Made by a program: the position numbers and the translations under genes. The notes below the pieces were generated by a model. That model made no database searches and was not told where the DNA came from. It was given only the letters and a program-made list of their open reading frames with translations. A stretch of 64,000 nt of DNA from Cercospora beticola (taxonomy: Eukaryota; Ascomycota; Dothideomycetes; Mycosphaerellales; Mycosphaerellaceae). Within the stretch, counting starts at the first letter, position 1. Every line of letters begins with the position of its first letter. The DNA lies in the NCBI RefSeq assembly GCF_033473495.1, contig NC_088936.1:3968001-4032000 (forward strand). The letters are read 5' to 3'. Positions 13,001 to 22,147 of the stretch are shown here, one piece after another.

Positions 13001-13097
13001 CGGCCAAGTACCTGGAGACACACCGGGTTATGACACTAATGAAGAAGATACGAGTTATGATTACTTCCGCAGAGGAAGGAATAGGGATGCTTTGTAG
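10053..13097 (+). CDS. CSC1/OSCA/TMEM63-family calcium-permeable cation channel, 988 aa
   Basis: Two exons (10053-10130, 10209-13097); the 78-bp intron ends in a CTCTCTCTAG tract. The start ATGGCGAGC at 10053 adds 26 residues upstream of the long frame, which has no ATG at its own head. Architecture follows the family: N-terminal late-exocytosis region with TM1 (about 34-53) and two further helices; a cytosolic PHM7_cyt domain (ARTLMLTDIPKDMRS, RRNAMSYGFASYEQISSAH); the seven-TM RSN1_7TM block (LLTLIWVVPNLMIAIFLSNL through LLFMTLFGNIIVALTLVGV); and a long Gly/Ser/Arg-rich C-terminal tail containing PHM7_ext. These are mechano- or osmosensitive channels of plasma membrane or ER. The tail ends in NEEDTSYDYFRRGRNRDAL. 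Paralogue (CSC1, RSN1 or PHM7 group) not resolved. Confidence 0.92.
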
Positions 13098-13744
13098 GTG
13101 TTTGGGATTGAATTTGAGTGCGTTCCTAAGATCAAGGAGATGCGTCCGAGCGATGCTCTTGTGCAGATGTCTGAATAGAGGGCGATGCCCATAAGGACGG
13201 TAAAACGATTACGAGAAAAAAGTTGTGCTTTTTGAGAGTGCAGAGAGTCGTGGTAATTCGAACGCATGGAAGCAACGGCAGTCAATACGATAATGGCATT
13301 GTGGGTGGCATGCATTAGCGATGGTGGGAAGGGAGCAGCAAGCATCAAGGAGGGCGACATTGTATATATGTACATATTCCTAGAGTGTTTTGTTATGAAG
13401 ATTATGATATGAAGACCTCTGCGGTTGTACGCCGAAGAGCAGTCAGAGTTGCGGGATGGGACGGGAAGTCGCTACGCTACGAAGGCTGCCACAGGTATGA
13501 GCCTAAGTGACACGACCTTTGCTACACAAAGTCCGCCACCACAGCTTTCTGGACCTGCGTCTCCATGCCAGGCAACGATTCGCTGCGTTTTGACGCCGGA
13601 GCTGAAATCATGCAGGAGTCCTTCGCCTCAGCCTGGTGAGTTTCCACGTCTCAGCCTTGCGCCTTCGATGTACAAAAGCAATTCCATGGCCTGACAGAAC
13701 CAATTTCCTGCCGCAGACATAGCCTAGCAGCATAGTCGTTGACC
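13098..13744. other. Intergenic
   Basis: 3' flank of the channel gene and 5' flank of the next. A short open frame (13425-13694) lacks coding features. Nothing else seen. Confidence 0.4.
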
Positions 13745-14682
13745 ATGAACAGGTATCCCCCGTCGACAATCTTCGTGACGGCTCTGACAACTCCCTTTTC
13801 GCCTGCTGCGGACTGTTTTGGGTCCACATATTCCATCGCTGATGGGAGCAACGATACTACTGACTCGACCGTCATCGGGACCCCTGGCATAACATTCTCA
13901 ACGCTGCGACACGGATACACAAGCTCCTGCTACCCAGAAGGAGGTTTGAGTGCTATCTTTGAACCGCCTTATTATGGTGGCTGGTTCGAGCCCGGATACT
14001 GCCCAAACGGCTTCACGACAGTCAGTGCAAAAATCACCAACGGGGCTACTACCGCCGTCTGCTGCCCCTCGTATGAGTGTGCACCACATACGTACACCGA
14101 GCACGCACTGACTAAAGTCTTAGGTCTTGGAGCCTGGACACAATTTTCGGCGGCGAACGAGTTTACTGTGCCCGCACCGGAAGCGCAACTCTCAGCGTAG
14201 ACGGTGGAAGTATTTCGGTTACAGACTATATTGCGCAAGGGGTTAGGGGGTTTAAAGTGAGGCAAGAATCAAGGTATGAAACTGTTTTCGCCAGTCTCAC
14301 CGGAGTCACCTCATCAGCAAGCGCCAGCTCCACGAACTCGAATACAGTCTCGCCAGGCGCGAGTGTTCACTCCACACCTGCCTCTACAAGTGCCGGAACT
14401 TCCACGCCCGACCCTCCAGGTCCCTCGCTATCAACAGGAGCAAAAGCTGGAATTGGTGTTGGCGCTTCGCTAGGCGCTTTACTTCTGGTAGTGGGCATTC
14501 TGTTATTCTTCCGCCGACGTAATCAGGCACAAAAAGCTCGTACAGGACCCAGCTCTCGCGCAGATGGACACGCAATGCCTGAGTTGTCGGAAGCTGATTG
14601 GACTGGAGCTGATCCCGATTTCTATGGGAATGAGGGAAGCAAAGCGCGACAAAGATGGGAGGGTCTCATGGTTGTGGGTTAG
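13745..14682 (+). CDS. S/T-rich single-pass membrane protein with Cys-containing ectodomain, 294 aa
   Basis: Two exons (13745-14070, 14124-14682), 53-bp intron with GTATGA donor and GTCTTAG acceptor; splicing joins TTAVCCPSS to WSLDTIFGGERVYCAR in a single sensible frame. The ectodomain has GGWFEPGYCPNGFTTVSA and a CC pair, the pattern of a common fungal surface family (LTTPFxPAxxC at the N-terminus, CPxGY/F, TTAxCCPS). After about residue 165 it becomes Ser/Thr-rich, followed by a hinge (GPSLSTGAKAGIGVGASLG) and one TM helix (about 230-250, ALLLVVGILLFF) with a basic stop-transfer RRRN and a short cytosolic tail. No classical signal peptide is visible, as is usual for this family. Likely a wall- or surface-associated protein; function unknown. 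The ATG at 13745 is chosen as the only one in frame before the Cys domain; an upstream exon is not excluded. Confidence 0.72.
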
Positions 14683-15128
14683 ATGAGAATTACCTGCCCA
14701 TAGGCGATGATCGAGTCGAACAGATGCAAGAATAAGATCGATCACTGTCGTTGGAACCAAGACGAGGGTCAGATATGCTACGACGATTGTCGACCAATAT
14801 TCTCCCGGATGATCTCGCTGTTTTTGATCCAAATAATCCCTGGATCCAGGTCGAAAGCTGGAGAAGTACGTGAGGCCTGAGGTGAGCATTTCACGGGAAA
14901 GAGGGTGAGTAGGATGACCCAGGAGAGCACGTGAATGATTTCGTTCACCTTCTTCCTCCGCTTTCCCTTCTCAAATGTTTCTTGTCGGCTTTGGCTGTGA
15001 CCACTTGTGACCTCAACGAACCGGACCGGGATTCTCACGACTGCTACTCCTCGAGTCCAGTCATCAGAACAACGAACGTCGTGGCCCGGACGGGACCTGT
15101 GCTGCGCGCCTTGCGCACTCCCATAACC
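14683..15128. other. Intergenic
   Basis: No gene seen. The following frame is open upstream to 14931 but the residues there look like leader sequence. Confidence 0.4.
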
Positions 15129-16574
15129 ATGTCGACACCAACCAATGGACGCGATCTGTTTACGAACTTGCCACTCGAGTTGCTCCGCCAAATTGCAGAG
15201 GAGCTTTCATTCCAAGACCGTGTGAAACTGCGAACAGTTTTCAGCAAAGCCCAGGAAGACATCGTGGCAGACCTTGTTGGGCCAATCCTCAAGACCATCT
15301 ATCTCTCGCCCAACGAACATTCCATTTGCAAATTCCATCGACTCCTTTCGAGCCCCTTCTACAGGCGGCGAGTTCGGACCGTCGTGTACATACCCAACAC
15401 TATTTTCAAGCCTCGTTTGCATAAAGCTGAATATCTAGCTGAAGTCGGTTACGAACACCATGTCCAGCTCACCTGGGAAGAAGAGGATCGCAGCTACAGG
15501 CTGTACAAGGCCATGCACAAGGAGCATACAGAGGGGAGCTTCGCTGTGTTCGCTGATTACTTCCTGGCACCGGACCTGGCCCAGTTGTCGAGTCTCAGCC
15601 ATCTGACAGCGGCGACAGTCGCGAAAGTCGAAGGCCTCAATGCAAGCAGTCTGTGGTGTAGCGATACGCATGTCGAAGCACGATTGCGGTTAGGACTTTC
15701 CGCCTCACGCGAGGGCGCCCCCTTCGAGGCTGCTCAGCGCACGCTGGAGGCAGGGACTTGTCAGATGCTCGGTGCAGTGTTCTTCGATGCCGCACAGCGA
15801 GCCGAGCTGCGCCCGAACGTGGTCACGCTGGACTACCCAGCGGATTACTCGCTGAAGGCAGTATCCGAAGTCCTGACTCCGTTGGTTGTTGGCCCTGGCA
15901 GACCTTCGATCATGTCCAGCGTAAGGACTCTCGACATTGGGCTGCGATGCATGACAGACGGATCTCTCTACCGAAAAGAGTGCGCAGACGCATGGGCAAA
16001 TATCGCGCTGGCTGCAACACAACTGGAAAAGCTGAAGATGGTCGTCGAGAGATCCACCCATAGCTTCTCACTAGCCCCGAGCCCGAGAGCGGTCGACCAC
16101 TTCCTGCAGAACGAGCGCTATGAAGAACTTCACACGATCGAGCTGAACGCTGAAAGCTTCTATCAGGGACGCATTAGCGCAACGAAATTCCTGCAGTGGC
16201 TGAAAAAGTATGCAGGCCGATCAAAGCTTCGCGAGATCAAGCTCAACAACATCCTACTGGTGTCGTACCCGGGCGAATGTTACGCCAGCGAGGTCGTACT
16301 GATCAACAAATCGATATTTAAGTCGGGGATTCGAGATGTGTTGCTCGAGGCGCGCAAACTTGGTCTCCGCTCTTTCGTGATGAAGATTGATCGGGAGCCC
16401 AGTTACTCCCTGCCCTGCTCTCCGTTCGCACGCGCGCGTTCTGCGGATGCGTCGTGGCTCGACGAGCTTGCGGAGGAAATGCAAGTGCGAATTGGTGAGG
16501 ACAGCTGGGACTTCGGCGAGTATGTGGTGAACAGGCGTTGGAAAGATGATGACCTTCGAGTGGAGGATGCCTGA
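15129..16574 (+). CDS. F-box-like fungal protein, 481 aa
   Basis: Single exon. The ATG at 15129 (ACCATGTCG context) is preferred over the in-frame ATG at 14931 because coding character begins here. Residues 10-40 (LFTNLPLELLRQIAEELSFQ) match the F-box-like motif that opens many fungal proteins of this size. The remainder has the mixed helix/strand LRR-like texture usual for these proteins (ILKTIYLSPNEHSICKFHRL, VRTVVYIPNTIF, LHTIELNAESFYQGRIS), ending in an acidic/aromatic tail. By family it would be a substrate adaptor of an SCF ubiquitin ligase through Skp1; the substrate is unknown and many such fungal proteins are uncharacterised. Confidence 0.65.
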   Translation: MSTPTNGRDLFTNLPLELLRQIAEELSFQDRVKLRTVFSKAQEDIVADLVGPILKTIYLSPNEHSICKFHRLLSSPFYRRRVRTVVYIPNTIFKPRLHKAEYLAEVGYEHHVQLTWEEEDRSYRLYKAMHKEHTEGSFAVFADYFLAPDLAQLSSLSHLTAATVAKVEGLNASSLWCSDTHVEARLRLGLSASREGAPFEAAQRTLEAGTCQMLGAVFFDAAQRAELRPNVVTLDYPADYSLKAVSEVLTPLVVGPGRPSIMSSVRTLDIGLRCMTDGSLYRKECADAWANIALAATQLEKLKMVVERSTHSFSLAPSPRAVDHFLQNERYEELHTIELNAESFYQGRISATKFLQWLKKYAGRSKLREIKLNNILLVSYPGECYASEVVLINKSIFKSGIRDVLLEARKLGLRSFVMKIDREPSYSLPCSPFARARSADASWLDELAEEMQVRIGEDSWDFGEYVVNRRWKDDDLRVEDA

Positions 16575-16716
16575 ACGGAGTGCCAACAGACAGATACACC
16601 TCGGCGCGGAGGTTCGTCTATGAGAGGGATGTCAATCGTTGACGGCGAGACCGAAATCGTAGGAAGGACTTGTTAGATCTTGTTTAGGTGCCGCAGCGTA
16701 ATAAAGTAGATGGCCT

Positions 16717-18216
16717 TCATCTTCTACCAAGGTCAATATCAAGCACTTTCGTCATGTTTTCAGCCACTGTCTCGCTCCTGCCATCTGATATGTCGAAGAA
16801 AGGCTTGATGGCGGTATCTACTACGCCTTCGACCAGTCCACGAATTAGGTTCTGCAGCTCTGTGCCAGTTTGAGCGAAGTCCGGAAAGGCGTTCACTTCC
16901 AGAAGCCACGCGATGCCATTTGCGTCGACGAGAAAGTCGAGTCCAAACACTTCAAAGGCGTTGGGCAAAGGCTGGAAATGAATGGTCATGCTTCGTGCTG
17001 CGGCTTCAAAGACCTCGCTTGTAACTGAGCAGATTTGCTTGTACACATCGTTCTTCCAATTGTTGTCCAGCGTGCCCTCGATGGCATCTGGCAGGGACCA
17101 GAAAGGGTGCACGCTACCTTCTCTTGTACCATCTTGTAGACAGGTGTTGGTAAGGTGAGATGAGAGGTCTTCGTTTGGACTTGATGAAGCAGATGGTGCA
17201 CGATAAGTCTCTCCGGCAAAGAGAGCGAGCATCGGCTTGTACACATAGATTTGCAGAGCACCTACCGCCAGGACATATGTCCGAACATGAAACTTACGAC
17301 CGCCGGAAGGATGTGTAGCGGGCATCAAGAGCGGTGAAGCAACGTAAGGCTGGGCGATGAAGTGCCTCAGCTGTGAAGCCATGACTCCGTTGCCGTCCTC
17401 ATCACCGTCATCAAGCTCTTTATCACCGGGACTTGAGTAAACATCGTCGTCCTCATCGTCCGAAGCCGGATCCCACTCTTCAAAGATGCTCGTAAGCTCC
17501 TCTTCAGAGCTGAATAACCTGATGCCTTGACCACGATCACTCATGCCGGGCTTAAGAATCCACCACTCACGTTCGGAGTCCTCCTCATCGCGGGATTCGT
17601 TGCGAGCCCAGCTTTCCTTCAGCTCATATGCTTCGAGCAGAGCATCGTCAAGGAACTGAGCATAGTCGACTTCGAACTCCACGCTAGGCTGTACATGCTG
17701 CTTGAGCAAGGAGTCCGGATGCTTCGTGAGCCAGTGATTGACGGTAGAGGACAGATAGTGCTTCCGAATGAGTGCTTTCCTGATGATGTAACTGTTTGCC
17801 GTGCTGGACGTAGAATTTTGCATTAAGTGATCAAAGTCGATGCTCTCGTACTGCCGCCATTGCAGAAATTTGCAATCTGAGTGTGGCAGTTCCGAAACAT
17901 CGTTGATCAGGACCAGTAGATCGGATGGCAATTTTGCGTTGAGGACGGAGAGTAACAGCGGTTGGACGTATCCATCCTCATAGTCAACGCTGGCAAAGAT
18001 CTTTGTTGTCTTTCCCAAGTCGGTCTGATCTACAGGGAGAGCAGGGGCCATTGGATGGACGGAGGAAGCTGGGCTATCCGGAAAGGACAGCGGATGTCCC
18101 AAGGCGGTGATTGCTTTCTTCAGCAGGCCGATGTCATCAAACGGTTGGGTTGCGGAGAGGCTTGCAACCAGCGGTAGAGGGAATGATAGGAATACGAGCT
18201 CTGCAGTGACTGCCAT
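16717..18216 (-). CDS. Tubulin-tyrosine-ligase-domain protein (Pby1-like), 499 aa
   Basis: Single exon on the minus strand. The C-terminal two thirds is an ATP-grasp TTL domain: WWILKPGMSDRGQGIRLFSS (nucleotide-binding segment), HFIAQPYVASPLLM, GRKFHVRTYVLAVGALQIYV, SSHLTNTCLQ, and FEVFGLDFLVDANGIAWLLE with the terminal EVNAFPDF, which supplies metal ligands. The order matches TTL proteins and the TTL half of yeast Pby1 (a P-body-associated protein); the SurE-like N-terminal half of yeast Pby1 is absent. The insert SDDEDDDVYSSPGDKELDDG is low-complexity and acidic. It likely catalyses peptide-bond formation on a protein C-terminus or RNA-linked substrate, not proven. Convergent with the F-box gene, only 142 bp apart. 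Confidence 0.85.
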   Translation of the reverse strand: MAVTAELVFLSFPLPLVASLSATQPFDDIGLLKKAITALGHPLSFPDSPASSVHPMAPALPVDQTDLGKTTKIFASVDYEDGYVQPLLLSVLNAKLPSDLLVLINDVSELPHSDCKFLQWRQYESIDFDHLMQNSTSSTANSYIIRKALIRKHYLSSTVNHWLTKHPDSLLKQHVQPSVEFEVDYAQFLDDALLEAYELKESWARNESRDEEDSEREWWILKPGMSDRGQGIRLFSSEEELTSIFEEWDPASDDEDDDVYSSPGDKELDDGDEDGNGVMASQLRHFIAQPYVASPLLMPATHPSGGRKFHVRTYVLAVGALQIYVYKPMLALFAGETYRAPSASSSPNEDLSSHLTNTCLQDGTREGSVHPFWSLPDAIEGTLDNNWKNDVYKQICSVTSEVFEAAARSMTIHFQPLPNAFEVFGLDFLVDANGIAWLLEVNAFPDFAQTGTELQNLIRGLVEGVVDTAIKPFFDISDGRSETVAENMTKVLDIDLGRR

Positions 18217-19155
18217 GGGTTGGTAGCTCCGCTTGGCACGCCGCCCGGCCCGCGTGCGCTAAATTTTCACAACCACAGGTAGGAAGGGGGAACCAGAACA
18301 TCATCTCCATCACTGACAAACGTGTTCCACACCGACCATCGAGAATCACATGGTACCCAACGGTCCTTCCAGCTGGATATGCGCGATGGCGAGCGCACGG
18401 CGGTTGTTGTCCCCAGGTGACTGGCAGAGCCGGGCTTGGTGACCGAGTGCCTGTAGCGGTCAAGCTCTCCGCCGAGCGCGCAGATTCACATTGCAAAGCA
18501 GCTTGAAGACCTTACACTCGCGATGCGCAGAAGACGTTCAAAAGTAAAACTGAGACTCGGAAAGTTTGTGTAACTTGCATGTGTAACTTCTAGCATCCAA
18601 TATGAAAAAGAAACTACACTTTCAAGTTCGGACCTCATCTCAAGCACAGCCTCGACTCGGTGCCGATCATGCTTTCAGGCACGCAAGATCCACTTACGAC
18701 CGAAGGGTACCGACCACGCAGGACACATGCTTCATGCTGGCCTGTGAGGCTGTTTACTGGACATGAGTGCAGTTGGATCTTGGATCGAGGGCATACAATG
18801 CATCTGCAGGCATCGAAATTGATGTCGGTGTGTAACCTGCAGGAAGTGAGACCAAATTCCAACGCTCTCATTGCGTATGGCAACAGTCTACCAGAGAATC
18901 GAGCGCTGATCATGATCCTTCACCGAGCGTTGCTACAGGACAGCGAATGCACGTGCAAGGGAACACGGAGCAGAGGCGACAACAGGTGTGCTGGCTACTG
19001 AGCTCGAGAGGTATAAGAGCACTCATCTTTCCCGCTTCTCAGATTTTCTCATCAGCACCAACAATCTAATTAACTCACCACAGTCAATCACTTAATCCCT
19101 CAAAAAATCTTCAAGAAGCTTTTAGCTCGCCAAAAACAACCAATCCACCACCAAA
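18217..19155. promoter_or_regulatory. Intergenic; hydrophobin promoter
   Basis: Divergent region between the TTL gene and the hydrophobin. TATAAG at 19012-19017 sits about 140 bp upstream of the hydrophobin start, followed by a CA/CT-rich leader typical of highly expressed fungal genes (19075-19155). No other gene seen. Confidence 0.45.
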
Positions 19156-19512
19156 ATGCAGTACTCCACCATCTTCACCATCCTCGCCTCCGTGGCCGTC
19201 GTTGCAGCTATGCCTCAGGCAGCTGTCAGCTCCCAGTGCGGTGCTGGCAACGCCGTGTCTTGCTGCAACACTGCCGGTGACAGCGATCTGATCACCGCTG
19301 TTGTCGCTGGCTCCTGCTCCATCCAGGTTCCTGTCATTGCAGCTGCCATCGGAAACTCTTGCAATGCTGGCAACACCTTCTGCTGCCCATTGGACCAGAG
19401 CTCCGTAAGTATCTCACATCAATAAGGGCTATCACATCTCAGCTAACAAATCTCCTAGGACGGCACCGTCCTCGACGCTGGCCTGCCATGTATCCCAGTC
19501 AACTTCAACTAA
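19156..19512 (+). CDS. Short hydrophobin, class I-like spacing, 100 aa
   Basis: Two exons (19156-19404, 19459-19512), 54-bp intron with GCTAAC branch site and CCTAG acceptor. Signal peptide about residues 1-18 (MQYSTIFTILASVAVVAA). Eight cysteines in the hydrophobin order C..CC..C..C..CC..C with spacings x7, x16, x14, x6, x16. That fits class I better than class II (x9-10, x11, x16, x8-9, x10), although the x16 loop after the first CC is at or below the usual class I minimum. The last cysteine is encoded by the 54-nt second exon, so single-exon reading truncates the protein. Such proteins are secreted and self-assemble into amphipathic films on spores or hyphae. Residues between cysteines are strongly hydrophobic (VPVIAAAIGNS). 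No N-glycosylation-rich extension. Confidence 0.88.
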
Positions 19513-19544
19513 GCGACCTCGTTACCGTTCACAACCATCGATTC

Positions 19545-19701
19545 ATCAGCACGTCTCTGGATCTCTGGTTGCTTCGTCAGCATTTCTTTGGATCACTGGA
19601 TGCTTCGTCAGTCTTTTCTCTGGATCGCTGGACCTCGTCCGACCTTCTTTTGGAACGCTTGATGTCTCAATCAGCACTCTTCTGGATAGCTGGATGCTTC
19701 G
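19545..19701. repeat. Five imperfect ~31-bp tandem units downstream of hydrophobin
   Basis: Immediately after the hydrophobin stop there are five diverged units of 30-32 bp sharing TCAGCA-n-TCTGGATC-n-CTGGATGCTTCG. Units begin near 19545, 19577, 19608, 19638 and 19670. They probably lie in the 3' UTR. Period and core are seen directly; function is unknown. Confidence 0.7.
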
Positions 19702-20372
19702 TGTCTTTCGACAGTCTCGAGATGATCACGATTGCATAGCGAAGGATTGGTTTTGATGTAAATACTGTAAATAATAGACCGTCGGAAAATTGGTGCCATA
19801 GAGCTTGGCATAGCAGCGATGTATGTAGATACTATACTACTGCTTGTCTTGCTCGATCATACGCATTTCTCAGTTCTCTCTCATGCAAAGAAGCCGCAGA
19901 TTCATCGTCACTAACAATTAGCACAGCTTTGGCCTCTGCTCAATCGAGCAATGTAGTATCGGCTTACTCAATCGACTTCTTCAGGTAATGTCTCAGAACG
20001 ACCGTGGCTCGCAAGAGGAATATTGATCTTGAACTTTTGTCAACATTGTGAGGTCTGTGACTCTACATCTTTTGGTTCAAAGGAAGTGCCGCATCATTTA
20101 CTGCCTGCCGAATTGGGAGCACGCTCGGGTACCTTCCAGCAGAAGCAATGATACACTTCAATGCTAAGCCCCATCTCCATTCAGAAAGCACAGTCTTCCG
20201 CTACAAGCTGCTCTGCTGTTGTATCGTCCAGGCGCGATTGAAGCTGGAACACGTCTGCATTCGCTAGCTCTTTCAAACCTACTCGTCTGAGCTCTCTGCA
20301 CATGTTCAGAATCTACGTTCCTTGCCCGCCATCATAAAACACAATAAAACAGCAATGCTAAAACGCATCCAC
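19702..20372. other. Intergenic
   Basis: Slightly AT-rich 3' flank of the hydrophobin. No open frame with coding character. Confidence 0.4.
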
Positions 20373-21189
20373 CTATGCTCCAAGATTGATTCCGTACCGC
20401 TTCTGAAATGGTGCCACACCAGTGTATGTGGTCCGCTCGTCCAGAAATGCCCGCCTTGACTCTGTGGACGTCCAGTAACCACGTTCCTTGCCCAAAATAG
20501 CACGCCCGATGTCCATACCCAGATCTTGAATGGCTGTAACTGAGCGACACTAGCCGCCCAAACTCCCAGCCGAATGCAAGTGCTGCCATATTGACACGAT
20601 TGCTGTAATCTCGTTTGAGACGGGGTCAATCCGCACAGCTATATGGTGCGGTCGCTCCTTTTCGAAGTGAAAATTGGGAGCGATCGAGATGAACTCAACG
20701 TTATCAGCTTCTTCATGCAGCCAGTCATACCAGAGTTCGCCTTGAGTGACAATGAACGGCGACTTTACGCGATCGAATACCTCCTTGAAGTATGCGCTGA
20801 ATATGTCGAATACTTTCTCTCCGGAAGAGTTCCTAATGTTGCCCCGGAGCTAGGCACTACTCTGACCTACCTTCCTCAAAGTACGAATGATCGGGAGAAA
20901 ATCTATCCCGAACTGCTCTGGAAAATCTTTAGTCAGAAGTCTGGTCCACGCAATTGACGGGAATGCCTGATCGCCGAATATAAGTAGTCGTCAAGAGTGT
21001 TCTTGCCTTGACAAGGGTATGTTGTGAGGCAAGTGAGAAGGACTGCCGTTCCTGCAGAGCCACTCGAAGGTATGCTTCAATCGGCCAAGCCTCCATAAGA
21101 GGTGCCCAGACTGGCTGGCCTGGACAGCAGAACGGGAACTCGCAAACAGCGACAACTTTTGCTCTCTCGTCGCATCTTCCATGATACGC
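20373..21189 (-). pseudogene. Disrupted protein-coding sequence, unknown family
   Basis: On the minus strand the frame ending with TAG at 20373-20375 reads as protein-like sequence for about 200 codons but holds in-frame TAG at 20550-20552, TAG at 20850-20852 and TGA at 20991-20993. Segments look conserved: GELWYDWLHEEADNVEFISI, FEKERPHHIAVRIDPVSNEI, and MDIGRAILGKERGYWTSTES near the end. Upstream of about 20990 the sensible frame switches by one base (ERAKVVAVCEFPFCCPGQPV, WAPLMEAWPIEAYLRVALQE). Candidate introns around the two TAGs would be only 21-30 bp, too short to splice. An intron could explain the frame switch but not both stops. I do not recognise the family. Each TAG could come from CAG by one C-to-T change. 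Conversely, an annotation with unusual introns cannot be excluded. Confidence 0.5.
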
Positions 21190-22147
21190 CTATCTCGCTT
21201 CGGGAGACATAGTGCCTTGGGTTCGCGTCAGAAGACGGAGATACGAGGATGGAAGAAGCACTCGGGTCCACGTGAGGGGTGTATTGTGTTGATTATGGTT
21301 TCCATTTTGCTTTCCGGCAGTCGACTAGTCGACAGATAGGCATCGAATGTATTCTCGCTGTATGAGAGTCGTCAGTCCCTTCCATTTCGATATCCTCTTC
21401 GAGTCTCACTACTACTATGCCGTCCACTGGCCACGAGATGTTCGGTGTAGAGTGGAGCACATTGCACGTTCCACAAAATTCAATGCGCTCGTACGGGCAT
21501 CCAAATCCAGCTTAGCGCTCTTTCCCAGACCGCATGCCAAGTCTCTCACTTCTCGGCTCGGCATTTGGCATTACGACGACTTCACTATGGGAACAAGATT
21601 TGCTACTAACGCGAAATATATATATGCTTCATATCTCTGTAGCCTGTCCGAAAGCTCAAGGTCTTGGTTGCATACACTTTCTGCAGACTTGTCACCTTTG
21701 GACTGAACTTCTTTTTGAAGGAGAGGGAATGAGAAATGGAAAAGTTGCACGGATTCTCGCATGATCAGAATTCCCGCTCAGAATATGCATGGACTGGAAT
21801 GGTCTAAGCGCGCGCTCGCTAACAGCGACGATGCAGCTGGCTTGTTCGTGTAGGGAGATCATTCGCGCCATTTGCTCGCTCTCAGCTTCCACAGACCTGC
21901 GGTTAGACCACATTGATGTCTTGGCGGCATGAACAGCGCATGCAAGCCGTTGCACAAGGGGCTTATTAACAGGCCGGCCTCACTTCTGTTGTGCAGACAA
22001 GCTTGCTAATCGATAAGTTTGTGTGCCCCGCAGCTGTTGACTGCCGCCGCGTTTCTGATAATAACTGCTCCTTCCTTCCTGAACTTCCCGCGAACATTCT
22101 TGTCAACAACAGCCCATCCCGCAGGCACCAACTGAACGTCAAGCATC
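21190..22147. other. Intergenic
   Basis: May hold the lost 5' part of the broken gene on the left (minus strand open near 21077-21271). A short TATATATA run lies at 21616-21625. No other gene seen. Confidence 0.35.

Noticed and set aside
20643..20957. 104-aa plus-strand frame
   Set aside because: Lies antisense to the broken gene; the minus-strand reading is far more protein-like.
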